Counted from the stretch's first letter, positions 48,955-61,516 are shown. The stretch: 64,000 bases of DNA from Notamacropus eugenii (GCF_028372415.1 NC_092878.1:136828750-136892749); one strand, 5' to 3'. The notes: a model not told the origin generated them from the sequence alone. Made by a program: numbers and translations.

Positions 48955-49570
48955 CAAAACAAACTCTAAGGATATTGAGAGATGAGGTAGCAAAGAATGG
49001 TTATCTGACGAGGAGCCCATCAGTCGATGGACAGCTGTAAATGTGACAGAATACTACTGTGCTGTGAGAAATGAAGAAAATGATTTCAGAGAAACCTGAG
49101 AAGACTCAGGAACTGGTGGAGAGTAGAATGAAGAGAACAGGAGGACAATTTATACAATGACAAAGATACGGTAAAGACAAATAACACGAAGAATTTGGAA
49201 CTTTGATCATTGTAATGACCAACTATTATTTCAGAGAATTAATGATGAAACATGCTACCCACTTCTCAACAGAGAGGTGAAGGACTCAGAGTACAGAATA
49301 AAATATATATGTGTGTATATATATATATATATAGCATATATGTACACATACACATATGCATACACATGCATATACACATACATGTATATACACATATGTG
49401 TATAAATAGCTAATGCAGAAATTTGTTTTCGTTGATTATACAGGTTTGTAACGGTTTCATTCTCAATTTCCTTTTTTTTTTTTTTGGGAGAATTTGGAGT
49501 GGGAGATTTTGACTGACTAAGAATGTAATGAGGGAGGGAGAGGGAGAGAGAGGAATCTGAGAGGAATCTG
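48955..49570 (+). mobile_element. L1 3' end, diverged subfamily, with AT/AC microsatellite
   Basis: Same tail family as 42475-43135 (AACATGCTACCCACTTCTC, ACAGAGAGGTGAAGGACTC). A TA/CA-rich simple repeat at about 49305-49420 interrupts the 3' UTR, and a polypurine run at 49525-49570 ends it. Confidence 0.5.
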
Positions 49571-50493
49571 AGAAGGGATCATGGAGTTAAGTAAGTTTGC
49601 CTGGTAGTAAGGAGGTTTCTCTCATTAGATCACAGGGCATAAGCTACACAGTGGCATGAGAAAAAGCTAGATGAGTGGGAGGAATATTGGTAGAAAGACT
49701 TAAAATTTTAATTAAAGTGCTATTTAAGATAACTAAACATTATGATGATTGTGGAAAAGCTTCAAATATGGGTCTGGCATTTTAATGTAGCACTAGTCTA
49801 GCTCAATTTGGATGGGCTTAGCAGAAAGAGGGTCCCAAGGAGAGGATTTTTTTTGTTAATAACACCAACTCACAGAGGTCATTACATAGAGAAACTGGGA
49901 TCAGTGGTAGTGAAGGAAGCACACCCATTGATGAATGGGTCAAAGATTGTACCTTACAGATATCTAGTCAAAACAAGACAAGAAAACCAAAGCAGTGGCA
50001 GAGCCAAATTTTGAACTCTTGCCCTCTGATTCCCAATTCAGCCCACTTCTACACATGAGATCCAAGATGGCAGAAGAATTAAAATGAAAGAAGCAGTTAG
50101 AAATATGGCTCTTTCATTCCAGTGGGGCATCTACTACAGTATCTGCTTTTTCAATAACCTCAAAGGAATAGGCTACCCTGCCATTAGATGTCAAATGCCA
50201 GACACATGGTAAGCATTTAATAAATGTTTGTTCCCTATGGTCTTTGGGGTGAAAGGAATCAAGGCTCCAATGTAGTCTCACTGAGAGGTACTGTGACTTA
50301 AAAATCCTAGATTTGAGAATCGTAAGAGACATGATCCTATAACCCTCATAATACTGATCTTTTCTCCTTTCTAACCAGCTGCTTGCTGCCCTTAGTTAGT
50401 CTTCTAGAGTATGTTTGGCAAGGGTCAGATCCTGACCAGCTCTTTAGTGATTTGGATAGGTTCTGTGCTTCCATTTTGAATAACTTCTCCCAT

Positions 50494-50815
50494 AGGGGCA
50501 GCTAGGTGGTGCAGTAGATAGAGCACCAGTGCAGGAGGTAGGAGGACCTGAGTTCAAATCTCACCTCAGACACTTGACACTCACTATCTATGTCACCTTG
50601 GGCAAGTCACTTAATCCCAATTGCCTCATCCTGGATCATCTCCAGTCATCCTGATGAATATCTGGTCACTGGATTCAGATGACTCTGGAGGAAAGGTGAG
50701 GCTGGTGACCTGCACAGCCCTCCCTCACTCAAAAAAAGCCCAAAAAGTCAAGTGCAAGTCATGTCATTATTTCTCAGATGGCATGGTCTTCTTTGGCAAT
50801 GAAGGATGAACACAC
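50494..50815 (+). mobile_element. Full-length marsupial tRNA-derived SINE with RTE-like tail
   Basis: 322 bp: tRNA-like head GGGCAGCTAGGTGGTGCAGT with B-box-like GAGTTCAAATC, conserved centre GGGCAAGTCACTTAATCCC, body, and tail GGCAATGAAGGATGAACAC. Perfect 11-bp duplications ACTTCTCCCAT lie at 50483-50493 and 50816-50826. It is a repeat, not a tRNA gene. Confidence 0.85.
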
Positions 50816-50984
50816 ACTTCTCCCATGCCTTATCTTAAAGAGAACCAGGAAAAAAATAAAGAGAACAAGGAAAAGATCCCTGTAGCACTGATCCTAATGA
50901 TACCAAGTACTTCACATCCTTTGCATGCTTCCAAATGCATGGTGCTACAACTTAATAAAGAGAGCCCTTCTTTACAAAGGTCTA

Positions 50985-51092
50985 ATAGATACATGAAGAA
51001 GGAAATGGCAAACCACATCATTATCTTTGCCAAGAAAACCCCAAATGGGATCATGAAGGATTGACACACTGAAAGGACTCAACAACAATAAA
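50985..51092 (+). mobile_element. SINE 3' fragment
   Basis: GAAGAAGGAAATGGCAAACC ... GCCAAGAAAACCCCAAATGG ... CTCAACAACAATAAAT is the MAR1-like 3' half. Confidence 0.65.
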
Positions 51093-51689
51093 TATGCATA
51101 GTCTTAAGGCCTGGCTGGGCTCATTGACCTACACTCTCTCCTTCCACACTCCCCACCCTCTCAATTTGCAAATTAAGCTATCATTCTTCAGCAACAATCC
51201 AGCTCCCCCATCCCCCATCCCAGCTCTTCATCCAAGAGCTGACATTTCTACTCATGCAACTATGTGGAAAGACTGGACAATGAAAGGACCTGATGAAAAT
51301 CTTCTTAGATGGTGGTTGGTTACCCATGCCCCCTTCCCTCCCTCATCACTGGCTCCTGCCCTATCTCACATTTGCTACTCATTAACCTGTAGAACATGCA
51401 TAATTAACCTACTCTCCTTTCTCTTGTTCTGCACACACAATATGCTTCGTTTTGCACTCAGATACAACTGTCTGTTGTCTATTGTGACAGGTGTTAGCAG
51501 ATGGAGGAGGAGGATGAAGAAGCATCCTCCAAGTATCATTCCTTGGGGGATGCAAAAAAGGATCTCAGGACAGTATAAGCCTCTATTTCCAGGAACTCAA
51601 AAGGAAGGAAATACAACCAAGGTTGCCAAAGTCATCAGCAATGATAGTTTTGCTGTCCAGATGTACTGAGGCTTGTAGGATTACAGCAA

Positions 51690-51772
51690 AAACCCTGCCA
51701 TCACCTGGGTTTTCAAAGCTGGAGGGCTCTTTAGTGGCTACTCAGAGTCTTGTCTGACCAAACAAACACTTT
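51690..51772 (-). mobile_element. LTR-like repeat, left part (split by HAL1)
   Basis: CTGGGTTTTCAAAGCTGGAG ... CTGACCAAACAAACACTTT matches 29305-29375. The HAL1 at 51773-54542 follows, and the repeat resumes at 54543. Confidence 0.45.
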
Positions 51773-52597
51773 TTAAAAATTTTTCCTTTCAAATTTATTT
51801 ATTTAATTTTTAACATTCATTTTCACAAAATTTTGGGTTCCACATTTTCTCCCCATTTGTCCCCTCCCTCCACCCCAAAACACTGAGCATTCTAATTGTC
51901 CTTACCCTCTCTTCTATCATCCCTCCCTTCCCTTGTCTCCATCTTCTCTTTTGTCCTGTAGGGCCAGATAACTTTCTATACCCCTTTACCTGTATTTCTT
52001 ATTTCCTAGTAGCAAGAACAGTACTCAACAGTTGTTCCTAAAACTTTGACTTTCAACTTCTCTTCATCCCTCCCTCCCCACCCCTTCCCTTTGGAAGGCA
52101 AGCAATTCAATATAGGCCATATCTGTGTAGTTTTGCAAATGACTTCCATAATAGTCGTGCTGTGTAAGACTAACTATATTTCCCTCCATCCTATCCTGCC
52201 CCCCATTGCTTCTATTCTCTCTTTTGATCCTGTCCCTCCCCAAGAGTGTTGACTTCAAATTGCTCCCTCCTCCCATTGCCCTCCCTTCCATCATCCCCCC
52301 CACCCTGCTTAATTCCTTCTCCCCCACTTTCCTGTATTGTAAGATAGGTTTTCATACCAAAATGAGTGTGCATTTTATTCCTTCCTTTAGTGGAATGTGA
52401 TGAGAGTAAACTTCATGTTTTTCTCTCACCTCCCCTCTTTTTCCCTCCACTAAAAAGTCTTTTGCTTGCTTCTTTTATGAGAGATAATTTGCCCCATTCC
52501 ATTTCTCCCTTTCTCCTCCCAATATATTTCTCTCTCACCGCTTAATTTCATTTTTTAAAGATATGATTCCATCCTATTCAGTTCACTCTGTGCTCTC

Positions 52598-52641
<44 letters not shown>

Positions 52642-54542
52642 CCCACCCAGTACCCAGATACTGAAAAGTTTCAAGAGTTACAAATATTGTCTTTCCATGT
52701 AGGAATGTAAACAGTTCAACTTTAGTAAGTCCCTTATGACTTCTCTTTGCTGTTTACCTTTTCATGCTTCTCTTCATTCTTGTGTTTGAAAGTCAAATTT
52801 TCTTTTCAGTTCTGGTCTTTTAATCAAGAATGCTTGAAAGTCCTCTATTTCATTGAAAGGCCATTTTCCCCCCTGAAGTATTATACTCAGTTTTGCTGGT
52901 TACGTGATTCTTGGTTTTGGTCCTAGTTTCTTTGATGGAATATCATATTCCACACCTTTTGATCCCTTAATGTAGAAGCTGCTAGAACTTGTGTTATCCT
53001 GATTGTATTCCCACAATACTTGAATTGTTTCTTTCTAGCTGCTTGCAATATTTTCTCCTTGACCAGGGAACTCTGGAACTTGGCCACAATGTTCCTAGGA
53101 GTTTCTCTTTTTGGATCTCTTTCAGGAGGTGATCTGTGGATTCCTTAAATACTTATTCTGCCCTCTGGTTCTAGAATCTCAGGGCAGTTTTCCTTGATAA
53201 TTTCATGAAAGAAGATGTCTAGGCTTTTTTTTTGATCATGGTTTCCAGGTAGTCCCATAATTTTTAAATTGCTGCTCCTGGATCTATTTTCCAGGTCAGT
53301 TATTTTTCCAATGAGATATTTCACATTATCTTCCATTTTTTCATTCTTTTGGTTTTGTTTTGTGATTTCTTGGTTTCTCATAAAGTCATTAGCCTTCATC
53401 TGCTTCATTCTAATTTTTAAAGAACTCTTTTCTTCAGTGAGCTTTTGAGCCTCCTTTTCCATTTGGCTAATTTTGCTTTTTAAGGCATTCTTGTTCTCAT
53501 TGGCTTTTTGAACCTCTTTCGCCAATTGAGTTAGCCTATTTGTCAAGGTGTTATTTTCTTCAGCATTTTTTTGGGTCTCCTTTAGCAGGGTGTTGACTTG
53601 CTTTTCATGCTTTTCTTGCATCTCTCTCATTTCTCTTGCCAGTTTTTCCTCCACCTCTCTAACTTGATTTTCAAAATCCTTTTTGAGCTCTTCCATGGCC
53701 TGAGCCCACTGAATATTTATTTTGGATGTTTGGGATACAGAAGCCTTGATTTCTATGTCTTTTCCTGATGGTAAGCATTGTTCTTCCTCATCTGAACGGA
53801 AGGGAGGAGATATCTGTTCACCAAGAAAGTAACCTTCTATGGTCTTATTTTTTTCCCTTTTCTGGGCATTTTCCCAGCCAGTTACTTGACTTCTGAGTGT
53901 TCTCTCCACACCCACCATGCCTCCAGATCCCCCCAGCCACCACTTGGGGTCTGAGATTCAAATGCTGCTTCCCAGCCTCAGGGCTTTGGGTGGGGGCGGG
54001 GCTGCTATTCAGTGTGAGATTAAGTTCAGGTGCTCAGATGAGGGTAGGGCCACCCCACGGGGCTCAGTTCCCTCAGGGGGTTTACGAGGAGACCTTTAAC
54101 AATGGATCTGGGCTCCTGCCTTCTTTGGGAGCCCCTGTCCACTGCTGCCTCCACTGCTGTCTCCCAAGGGGGCCTGGGTTATGGGGACACCCCACTCCCC
54201 TCTTGGCGAGCCAAAGAGACTCTCTCACTGACCTTTAGCGCCTGTGGGTGGAGAGCCCTGCACAGCTGCTGGAGATTCTGTCCCTGAAGCCTGCTTGAAT
54301 CTGCTCCCCTTGGTGCCACGTGGTCAAGGCAGTGCTGGGTTCTGCTCTGGGTCCGGTTCATGACGAACCCTTTGCATCAGTTCTTCAGGGCTCTCTGGAA
54401 CAGAAATCTCCTCTGCTCAGTTGTTCTGTGGCTTCTGCTGCTCCTGAATTTGTTGGGAGTTCTTCTTTATAGGTATTTTATGGGCTGTGGGTTCGGAGCT
54501 AGCGTATGTGTATCTTTCTACTCTACCATATTGGCTCCTCCT
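51773..54542 (-). mobile_element. HAL1 (ORF1-only LINE-1), near full length
   Basis: About 2.77 kb with the same architecture and strand as the copy at 58.9-61.5 kb: 5' UTR 53870-54542, ORF1 from 53869 to about 52774, 3' UTR with a (TG)n run (52602-52638), polypurine tract and A-rich 3' end. The duplication is CCAAACAAACACTTT (51758-51772) and CCAAATAAACACTTT (54543-54557), one mismatch in 15. ORF1 has lost a base near the eighth codon and has a stop near 53143; between these lies a 250-residue frame rich in heptads (K-E-V-Q-K-A-N-E-N-K-N-A-L-K). The coiled coil ends at N-E-K-M-E-D-N-V-K-Y-L-I and the RRM-like domain follows. It lies inside an LTR-like repeat whose uninterrupted relative is at 29.1-29.6 kb. 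Confidence 0.85.
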
Positions 54543-54800
54543 CCAAATAAACACTTTCAATGACTAAGCCCCCAAAACAAAACCTCACCTCAAGAGTCTT
54601 TATACACTTTTCAGAGCCAGAGGGCATCATGACCCCTGAGAACAAGTACCTCATTAGAAAATTAACAAAATGTGTTGGGTCTCCCTTAATGAAGCTCCCT
54701 TTAATAGGCAGGCCCATCGATGGGTGGGGAAGATCTCTAACTCTCTAATTAACATTACAATCCCTTGGAATTAGGACTTACAAGTTTTTCAGTACAATTT
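54543..54800 (-). mobile_element. LTR-like repeat, right part
   Basis: ACAAAACCTCACCTCAAGAG ... CAGAGCCAGAGGGCATCATG ... GATGGGTGGGGAAGATCTCT matches 29375-29600 in order. The right limit is unclear. Confidence 0.45.
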
Positions 54801-56190
54801 AGCTACACAGACAATAAAGGAGGGAATTCAAGAGCATGCTCTTGGAAGGTCAGTTGAGGAGTAACTAGAGATTTGCTTTATGTATGCCCAGATCATCACC
54901 TGACATGGAGGCGTTTGGGTTCTGTGAGAGCCTGGTTCTGTATTCCTGCTATTACCACACAGGTGGGAATAGACTTTTTCTTTTGCTGCTTAGGTGAAAT
55001 AGATGGTTTCTTTAAAATTACTGGACTGGGATACTCCTTTTCTTTCCTGAGGCTTACAGAGAATGTGAAGTTTCCATTCACCCATAGCTTGGGCACCATG
55101 AACCATCTTGGTGGGAAAATGTGCTACTGCTTATCCTTCCTCTTCTGTTTTACTCCATGGTCCTGAGAAATGGGCTTGGGGTTTTGTTTTGATCTGTTTC
55201 ATTTGCCCTTTTCAATTCAAGGTAGAGGTGATAGATTACCTATGGAAATGGGGAGCTCTAGCTATGGTGGCAAGATTCTAGGCCAGATGGGTAGCCAGCT
55301 AACCCTGCAGGGGAGCCTTAACAAACAAGGCACCTATGACATGAGCCCAATATGGGGCTTCAGACTTGGAGTCAGTGGGATTGTGCTATAGAGGAATTGA
55401 TCTAAGTTGTAAACTGAATGCTTTCCTTGTCTGCAGAGTAGAAGGTAATATAGGAAGGATTATGACCACCAGGTGTTGGGGAAAATGTTTATGTTTATTC
55501 TTTGTAAAAGTGAATCCAACTATTAAGTGGTTTAAAGGATTGAGTTGCAGGGGAGCCTTCCTTACCATCCATGGTGGCTAGAGTCGAAAGTAGATACTAG
55601 GTAACTCAAATGGTATTGGTGAGCCTAGTGAAAAAGTGAAATGTAACACACCTTCAGGTAGTATGAGCCAGTGTGGTCACTGTTACAGAATTAACTGGGG
55701 ACATTATATCACAGAAGCAGATTGACTGGCTCCCCTACATCTCTTTTCCTTTTATTGACTGTGAGGAAAATTCTAAGCTGTGTCCTTGAGTCAGGTGAGT
55801 ACACATCCTGCCAAGGCAAGCTTGTACCTGTGCCCCTGGTTGCCTTTGTTCCTTTTGTGTTTATTCTTTCTTGATTTTCATGAATAAATACTCTGAGAAT
55901 GATGTGTCCATGCTTAGATATAATCTTGTAAATTGGAAAGGTCTGGAGGTCAAGGATCCTATTGGATTGGAACTGAATAGTGGTAGGGAAATAGGGCAGT
56001 TAGGACAAGAGCCTTGGTCCAAGACATTTAGACATTGAAGAGCTGAGGTGAAATGTAAAATTCCTGATTAACCATCTTATAAAACTGCTCTATGTTTTGA
56101 TGAGGTTTAAATAGTAGTCCAGTAGATTGTAAGAGTAGATATGTTAAGTTAGTGAATCCAGTTAATACATGCATCTTTATTGGCTAGCAA
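54801..56190. other. Intergenic, nothing recognised
   Basis: Balanced composition with several frames of 60-97 codons (54873-55166, 55170-55391, 55366-55581) on the + strand. No motif was recognised; an eroded retroelement interior cannot be excluded. Confidence 0.45.
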
Positions 56191-56240
56191 CGTGTGTGTG
56201 TGTGTGTGCGTGCGTGCGTGCGTGGGTGAGAGAGAGAGAG
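56191..56240. repeat. (TG)n(TGCG)n(GA)n microsatellite
   Basis: About 50 bp, three motifs in a row. Confidence 0.9.
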
Positions 56241-56814
56241 AATAAATTATCTGTCCCATATCTTATTCGTATTGTATTTTGAGTCCAATTGAGATCTAGA
56301 CCTGAGCCATAACCTAAACTTTAAGCTACTTTCCACTGAGGTGCCAGGGTGAAGAACTATATGAGCCAAAGTGTGAGAGAAAAGGGAGGTTAATTTCTCT
56401 AATAAGAGACAGTCTCCCAGGTCTGAACTAGATCCACATGGCATGTTTGATGCAAAACAGGGAAGGATACCCCCACCACTGTGTAGCTCAGTATCAATCC
56501 CACCTTAGAACTACACCTATTTCTCAAATTTAGACTAGATCTAAAAACTATGTGATTCTCCGAATGCTTTTCTTGTCTTTTCCAAATCCCTGCCCCCAAA
56601 TGTATGGAGTCTCATAGAAGTGAGGCAAATATAATATTTTTGTTGTGGTTGTTGTTTCATTGGATAGCTATGGTCAAAGAAATAATCACCAGATGACTAG
56701 CTTACTGCTGATGGCCTCTCTTACTGAGTTTTTTTTTTTTTAAAGGTGGAAGAACTTTATTTTTTTTTAAAGCAATAATACCTAGAAAAAGTTTTATACT
56801 TGAGTTTGTTTTTA

Positions 56815-57665
56815 TTTTCAAAATCCTTTTTGAGCTCTTCCATGGCCTAAGCCCATTGGGTGGGCTGGGACACAGATGCCTTGACTTCTATGTCTTTCCC
56901 TGATGGTAAGCATTGTTCTTTCTCATCAGAAAGGAAGGGAGGAAATACCTGTTCACCAAGAAAGTAACCTCTATAGTCTTATTTTTTTCCCTTTTCTGGG
57001 CATTTTCCCAGCCAGTGACTTGACTTCTCAGTGTCGTCTCCATACCCACCTCACCTCCAGATCCGCCCAGCCAGTGCTTGGGGTCTGAGATTCAAATGCT
57101 GCTCCCCAGCCTCAGGGCTTTGGGTGGGGGCGGGGCTGCTATTCAATGTGAGATTAAGTTTAGGTGCTCAGGTGGGGGCAGGACCGCCTCTCAGGCTCAG
57201 TTCCCTCGGGGGGTTTATGCAGAGACCTTCAACAATGGATCCAGGCTCCTGCCTGCTTGGGGAGCCCCGGTCTGCTGCTGCCTCTGCTGCTGCCTCCTGA
57301 GGGGGCCTGAGTTATGGGGGCACCCCACTCCCCTCTTGGTAAGCTGAGAAGACCCTCTCACCAACCTTTGGGGCCTGTGGGTGGAGGGACCCACTTGGCT
57401 GCTGGAGATTCTGTCCCTGAAGCCTGCTTGGATCTGCTCCTCTCAGTGCTGCTCGGCCAAGGCAGGGTTGGGCTTGGCTCCGGGTCCAGGGCACGATGGA
57501 CTTTTCGCATCAGGTTTTTGGGTCCCTCTGGAACAGAAATCTCATGTGCTCCATTGTTCTGCTGCTCCAGAATTTGTTGGGAGTTCTTTTTTACAGATAT
57601 TTTATGGGCTGTGGGTTCAGAGCTAGCATATGTGTGTCTTTATACTCCGCCATCTTGGCTCCGCC
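56815..57665 (-). mobile_element. 3'-truncated HAL1/L1 5' fragment with target-site duplication
   Basis: 851 bp: the complete 5' UTR (57004-57665, with the CCAAGATGGC end at 57649-57658) plus the first 63 codons of ORF1 from ATG 57003. It is flanked by perfect 16-bp repeats CTTGAGTTTGTTTTTA (56799-56814 and 57666-57681). The usual LINE truncation is at the 5' end; here the 5' end is intact and the 3' part is missing. The break falls just after an internal A-rich stretch (GGATTTTGAAAA), consistent with an RNA that ended or was primed early. Confidence 0.8.
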
Positions 57666-58129
57666 CTTGAGTTTGTTTTTAGAAAGCAAACCTAGTCTAT
57701 GGTGGAGACTGGACCTGAACCCTTTGTAGGATGGTAGAAATTGCTGGAGCTTATGCTCTTTCGCTTAACTTCGAGGATCAACTGACAGTCACCTCAGTAC
57801 TACAATGAAGCAATGACATTGTCAAGGCTTAATCATTAATGATATCCTGCATTATGCCTTAGTTTGCTCATCCCCAACACTGACAAATTCAGTGCTTCCT
57901 TATTTGACTTTCACATTCTTTCCTATTTACCCTTGTCTTGTCTTCATAGGAGTCTAGTCCTCTTCCCACTACCTAGTTCCTTAGCTTTTTATTTCTTTCT
58001 GAATTTAGAAGACTTTTATGCCTTCCTAGATAGATATGTAGTGTTCCCTCCTTAACCCATTCCCAATGAGAGTAGGGTTCCAAAACCACCAACCCTCCTC
58101 CCACATCTGATTCCTCTGTGTCAGTTCTT

Positions 58130-58857
58130 CTTGTTCTTCCTTTGTATAAGATAATTTACCTTTTCCTAAATGCTTCTACTTTTTAGTATCACATCACATT
58201 CAGGTCTACCCCACTCTTTCTTTCAAACTACCCAAGTACTTCTAACAATTTTAGACATGCAATTTACATTTCCTCATGTAACAAGTAAACAGTCTGTCCT
58301 TACTGAGTCTCTTGTAATTAGTCTTTATATTTTTCTTAGCTCTTATAGGTCAAATTTTCTATTGATTTTAGATTGTTTTGCAACAAAATCCTGCAAGTCT
58401 GGCAATTCGTTGAATGTCCATTTTTTCCCCCATTCAGGGTTATGCTTAACTTTGCTGGCTTTGATATTTTCAGCCACAACCCCCAGTTCTTTAGCTTTTG
58501 ATTTATAGTGTTCCAAGACCTGTGATCTTTTAACATAGCCACTGCTAGGTCTTGTGTGATTCTAATTGTGACACCATCATATTTGAATCACTTTTTTCTT
58601 ATTGTTTGTAATATTTTCTTCTTGAGCTGTTGGAATATAGATATGATATTCCAGCAGGCTTTCCTTGTAGGATCTCTTTTAGGTGACTGGTGGATTTTTT
58701 TTTTCTGTTTCTACTTTCTCCTCTTGTTCTAACATTTCAGGACAATTTTCTTTAATTATTCCTTGCATTATTGTATCAAAATTCTGTTTTTTTATTTTAG
58801 CTTTCAGAGAGTCTGATTATTCTTATACTTTCTCTTTCTCCATCTGTTCTCCAGATC
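58130..58857 (-). mobile_element. Older L1/HAL1, 3' part (split by younger HAL1)
   Basis: Continues the ORF1 sequence found at 61530-61700 on the far side of the HAL1 insertion. The DNA parallels the ORF1 end and 3' UTR of the younger copies (for instance the stretch meaning N-Q-T ... S-I-T-L-N-G-G) but is heavily diverged with many stops. The left limit is uncertain, and similar pyrimidine-rich DNA continues to about 57860. Confidence 0.6.
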
Positions 58858-58870
58858 AGTTGTTTTTCTT

Positions 58871-61516
58871 TTCTTTTTTTTATTAATTTATTTAACTTTT
58901 AACATTCATTTTCACAAAATTTTGGGTTCCACATTTTCTCCCCTTTTCTCCCCTCCCCCCACCCCAAAACACCGAGCGTTCTAATTGCCCCTGTCTGCCA
59001 ATCTGCCCTCCCTCCCTCCCCACCCCTTCCCTTTGGAAGGCAAGCAATTCAATATAGGCCAGATCTGTGTAGTTTTGCAAATGACTTCCACAATAGTAGT
59101 GTTGTGTAAGAACTAATTATATTTCCCTCCATCCTATCCTGTCCCCCATTACTTCTGTTCTCTCTTTTGATCCTATCCCTCCCCATGAGTGTTGACCTCA
59201 AATTGCTTCCTCCTCCCCGTGCCCTCCCTTCCATCATCCCCCCCACCCTGCTTATCCCCTTGTCCCCCACTTTCCTGTATTGTAAGATAGGTTTTCATAC
59301 CAAAATGAGTGTGCATTTTATTTCTTCCTTTAGTGGAATGTGATGAGAGTAAACGTCATGTTTTTCTATCTCCTCCCCTCTTTTCCCCTCCACTAAAAAG
59401 TCTTTTGCTTGCCTCTTTTATGAGCGATAATTTGCCCCATTCCATTTCTCCCTTTCTTCTCCCAATATATTTCTCTCTCACTGCTTGATTTCATTTTTTT
59501 AAAGATATGATCCCATCCTCTTCAGTTCACTCTGTGCACTCTGTCTCTATGTGTGTGTGCGTGTGCATGTGTGTGTGTATGTGTGTGTGTGTGTTATCCC
59601 ACACTGTACCCAGATGCTGAATAGTTTCAAGAGTTACAAATATTGTCTTTCCATGTAGGAATGTAAACAGTTCAACTTTTGTAAAGTCCCTTATGACTTC
59701 TCTTTGCTATTTACTTTTTCATGCTTCTCTTCATTCTTGTGTTTGAAAGTCAAATTTTCTTTTCAGCTCTTGTCTTTTCATCAAGAATGCTTGAAAGTCC
59801 TCTATTTCATTGAAACACCAATTTTTCCCCTGAAGTATTATATTCAGTTTTGCTGGGTAGGTGATTCTTGGTTTTAGTCCTAGTTCCTCTGACTTCTGGA
59901 ATATCCTATTCCATGCCCTTCAATCCCTTAATGTGGAAGCTGCTAGATCTTGTGTTATCCTGATTGTATTTCCACAATACTTGAATTGTTTCTTTCTAGC
60001 TGCTTGCAATATTTTCTCCTTGACCTGGGAACTCTGGAATTTGGCCACAATGTTCCTAGGAGTTTCTCTTTTTGGATCTCTTTCAGGAGGTGATCTGTGG
60101 ATTCCTTGAATACTTATTTTGCCCTCTGGTTCTAGAATCTCAGGGCAGTTTTCCTTGATAATTTCATGAAAGATGATGTCTGGGCTCTTTTTTTGATCCT
60201 GGCTTTCAGGTAGTCCCATAATTTTTAAATTGTCTCTCCTGGATTTATTCTCCAGGTCAATTGTTTTTCCAATGAGATATTTCACATTATCTTCCATTTT
60301 TTCATTCTTTTGGTTTTGTTTTTGTGATTTCTTGGTTTCTCATAAAGTCATTAGCCTCCATCTGTTTCATTCTAATTTTGAAAGAATTATTTTCTTCAGT
60401 GAGCTTTTGAATCTCCTTTTCCATTTGGCTAATTCTGCTTTTGAAAGCATTCTTCTCCTCCTTGGCTTCTTGAACCTCCTTTGCCAATTGAGTTAGCCTA
60501 TTTTTCAGGGTGTTATTTTCTTCCGCATTTTTTTGGGTCTCCTTTAGCAGGGTGCTGATTTGTTGTTCATACTTTGCTTGCAAGTCTCTTATTACTCTTC
60601 CCAGTTTTTCCTCCAACTCCTCTCTATCATGATTTTGAAAATTGTTTCGGCTCTTTAAGACCTTTTCCCAGAACTGATCCCATTGAGTGGGCTGGGATTT
60701 AGAAGCACTGACTTCCGTGTCTTCCCCTGATGGTGAGCACCGCTCTTCCTCATCAGAAGGGAGGGGAGGAGAAACCTGCTCACCAAGAAAGTAACCCTCA
60801 ATAGTCTTGGTTTTTTTCCCTTTTCTGGGCATTTTCCCAGCCAGTGACTTGAGCTCTGAATATTCTCCTCACACCCACCTCGCCTCCGGATCCTCCCAGC
60901 CCACGCTTGGGGTCTGAGAATAAAATGCTGCTTCCCAGCCTCAGTGCTTTGGGCGGGGGCAGGGCTGCTATTCAGTGTGAAATTAAGTTCAGGTGCTCAG
61001 GTGGGGGCAGGGCCACCTCATGGGCTCAGTTCCCTCAGCGGGTTTATGTAGAGACCCTCAACAATGGATCCGGGCTCCTGCCTGCTTGGGGAGCCCTGGT
61101 CTGCTCCCGCCTCCGCTGTTGTCTCCTGAGGGGGCCTGAGTTATGGGGGCACCCCACTCCCCTCTCGACCTGCCAAAGAGACCCTCTCACCGACCCCTGT
61201 CACCTGTGAGTGGAGGGACCCGCGTGGCTGCTGGAGATTCCGTCCCTGAAGCCTGCTCGGATCTTTTCCTCTCGGTGCCATGGCCGCGGCAGGGCTGTAC
61301 TCAGCTCCCAGTCCTGGTGCCCAGTCCGCGGTGCGAAGGACCTTTTGCGAGAGGTTTGCAGGTCTCTCCAGAACAGAAATCTCCCTCGCTCCAACATTCT
61401 GTGGCCTCTGGGTGCAGAATTCGCCGTGAGTTACTTCTTTGTAGATGTTCTATGGGTTGTGGGTTCAGAGCTATGTGTATGTGCGTCTTTCTACTCCGCC
61501 ATCTTGGCTCCGCCCC
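58871..61516 (-). mobile_element. HAL1 (ORF1-only LINE-1), near full length
   Basis: 2.65 kb insertion with a 13-bp target-site duplication AGTTGTTTTTCTT (58858-58870 and 61517-61529). In minus-strand order: 5' end with the YY1-like CCAAGATGGC (61498-61507), a GC-rich 5' UTR of about 684 bp, ORF1 from ATG at 60832 to about 59731 (about 367 codons), a 3' UTR with a G-rich polypurine tract, and an A-rich tail. ORF1 begins MPRKGKKTKTIEGYFLGEQV, has a long coiled coil, then the L1 ORF1p C-terminal domain (N-L-K-I-M-G-L-P ... E-I-I-K-E-N-C-P). One frameshift near 60300 and a stop near 59918 break it. No reverse transcriptase frame exists between ORF1 and the tail, so it must have moved with L1 enzymes in trans. 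Confidence 0.85.

Noticed and set aside
50494-50570. tRNA gene-like sequence with box A/B features
   Set aside because: tRNA-derived head of a SINE, as the tail and target duplications show.
51094-51669. 191-codon plus-strand frame
   Set aside because: Longest non-ADH, non-LINE frame, but low-complexity Pro/Ser/Leu start, no domain recognised, no splice or promoter context. It could be a chance frame or an old retroelement interior; not supported as a gene.
53897-54563. Plus-strand frames in the GC-rich block, and similar frames at 57.0-57.7 and 60.9-61.6 kb
   Set aside because: All three sets are antisense shadows of the repeated HAL1 5' UTR, and their similarity to each other reflects the repeat, not a gene family.
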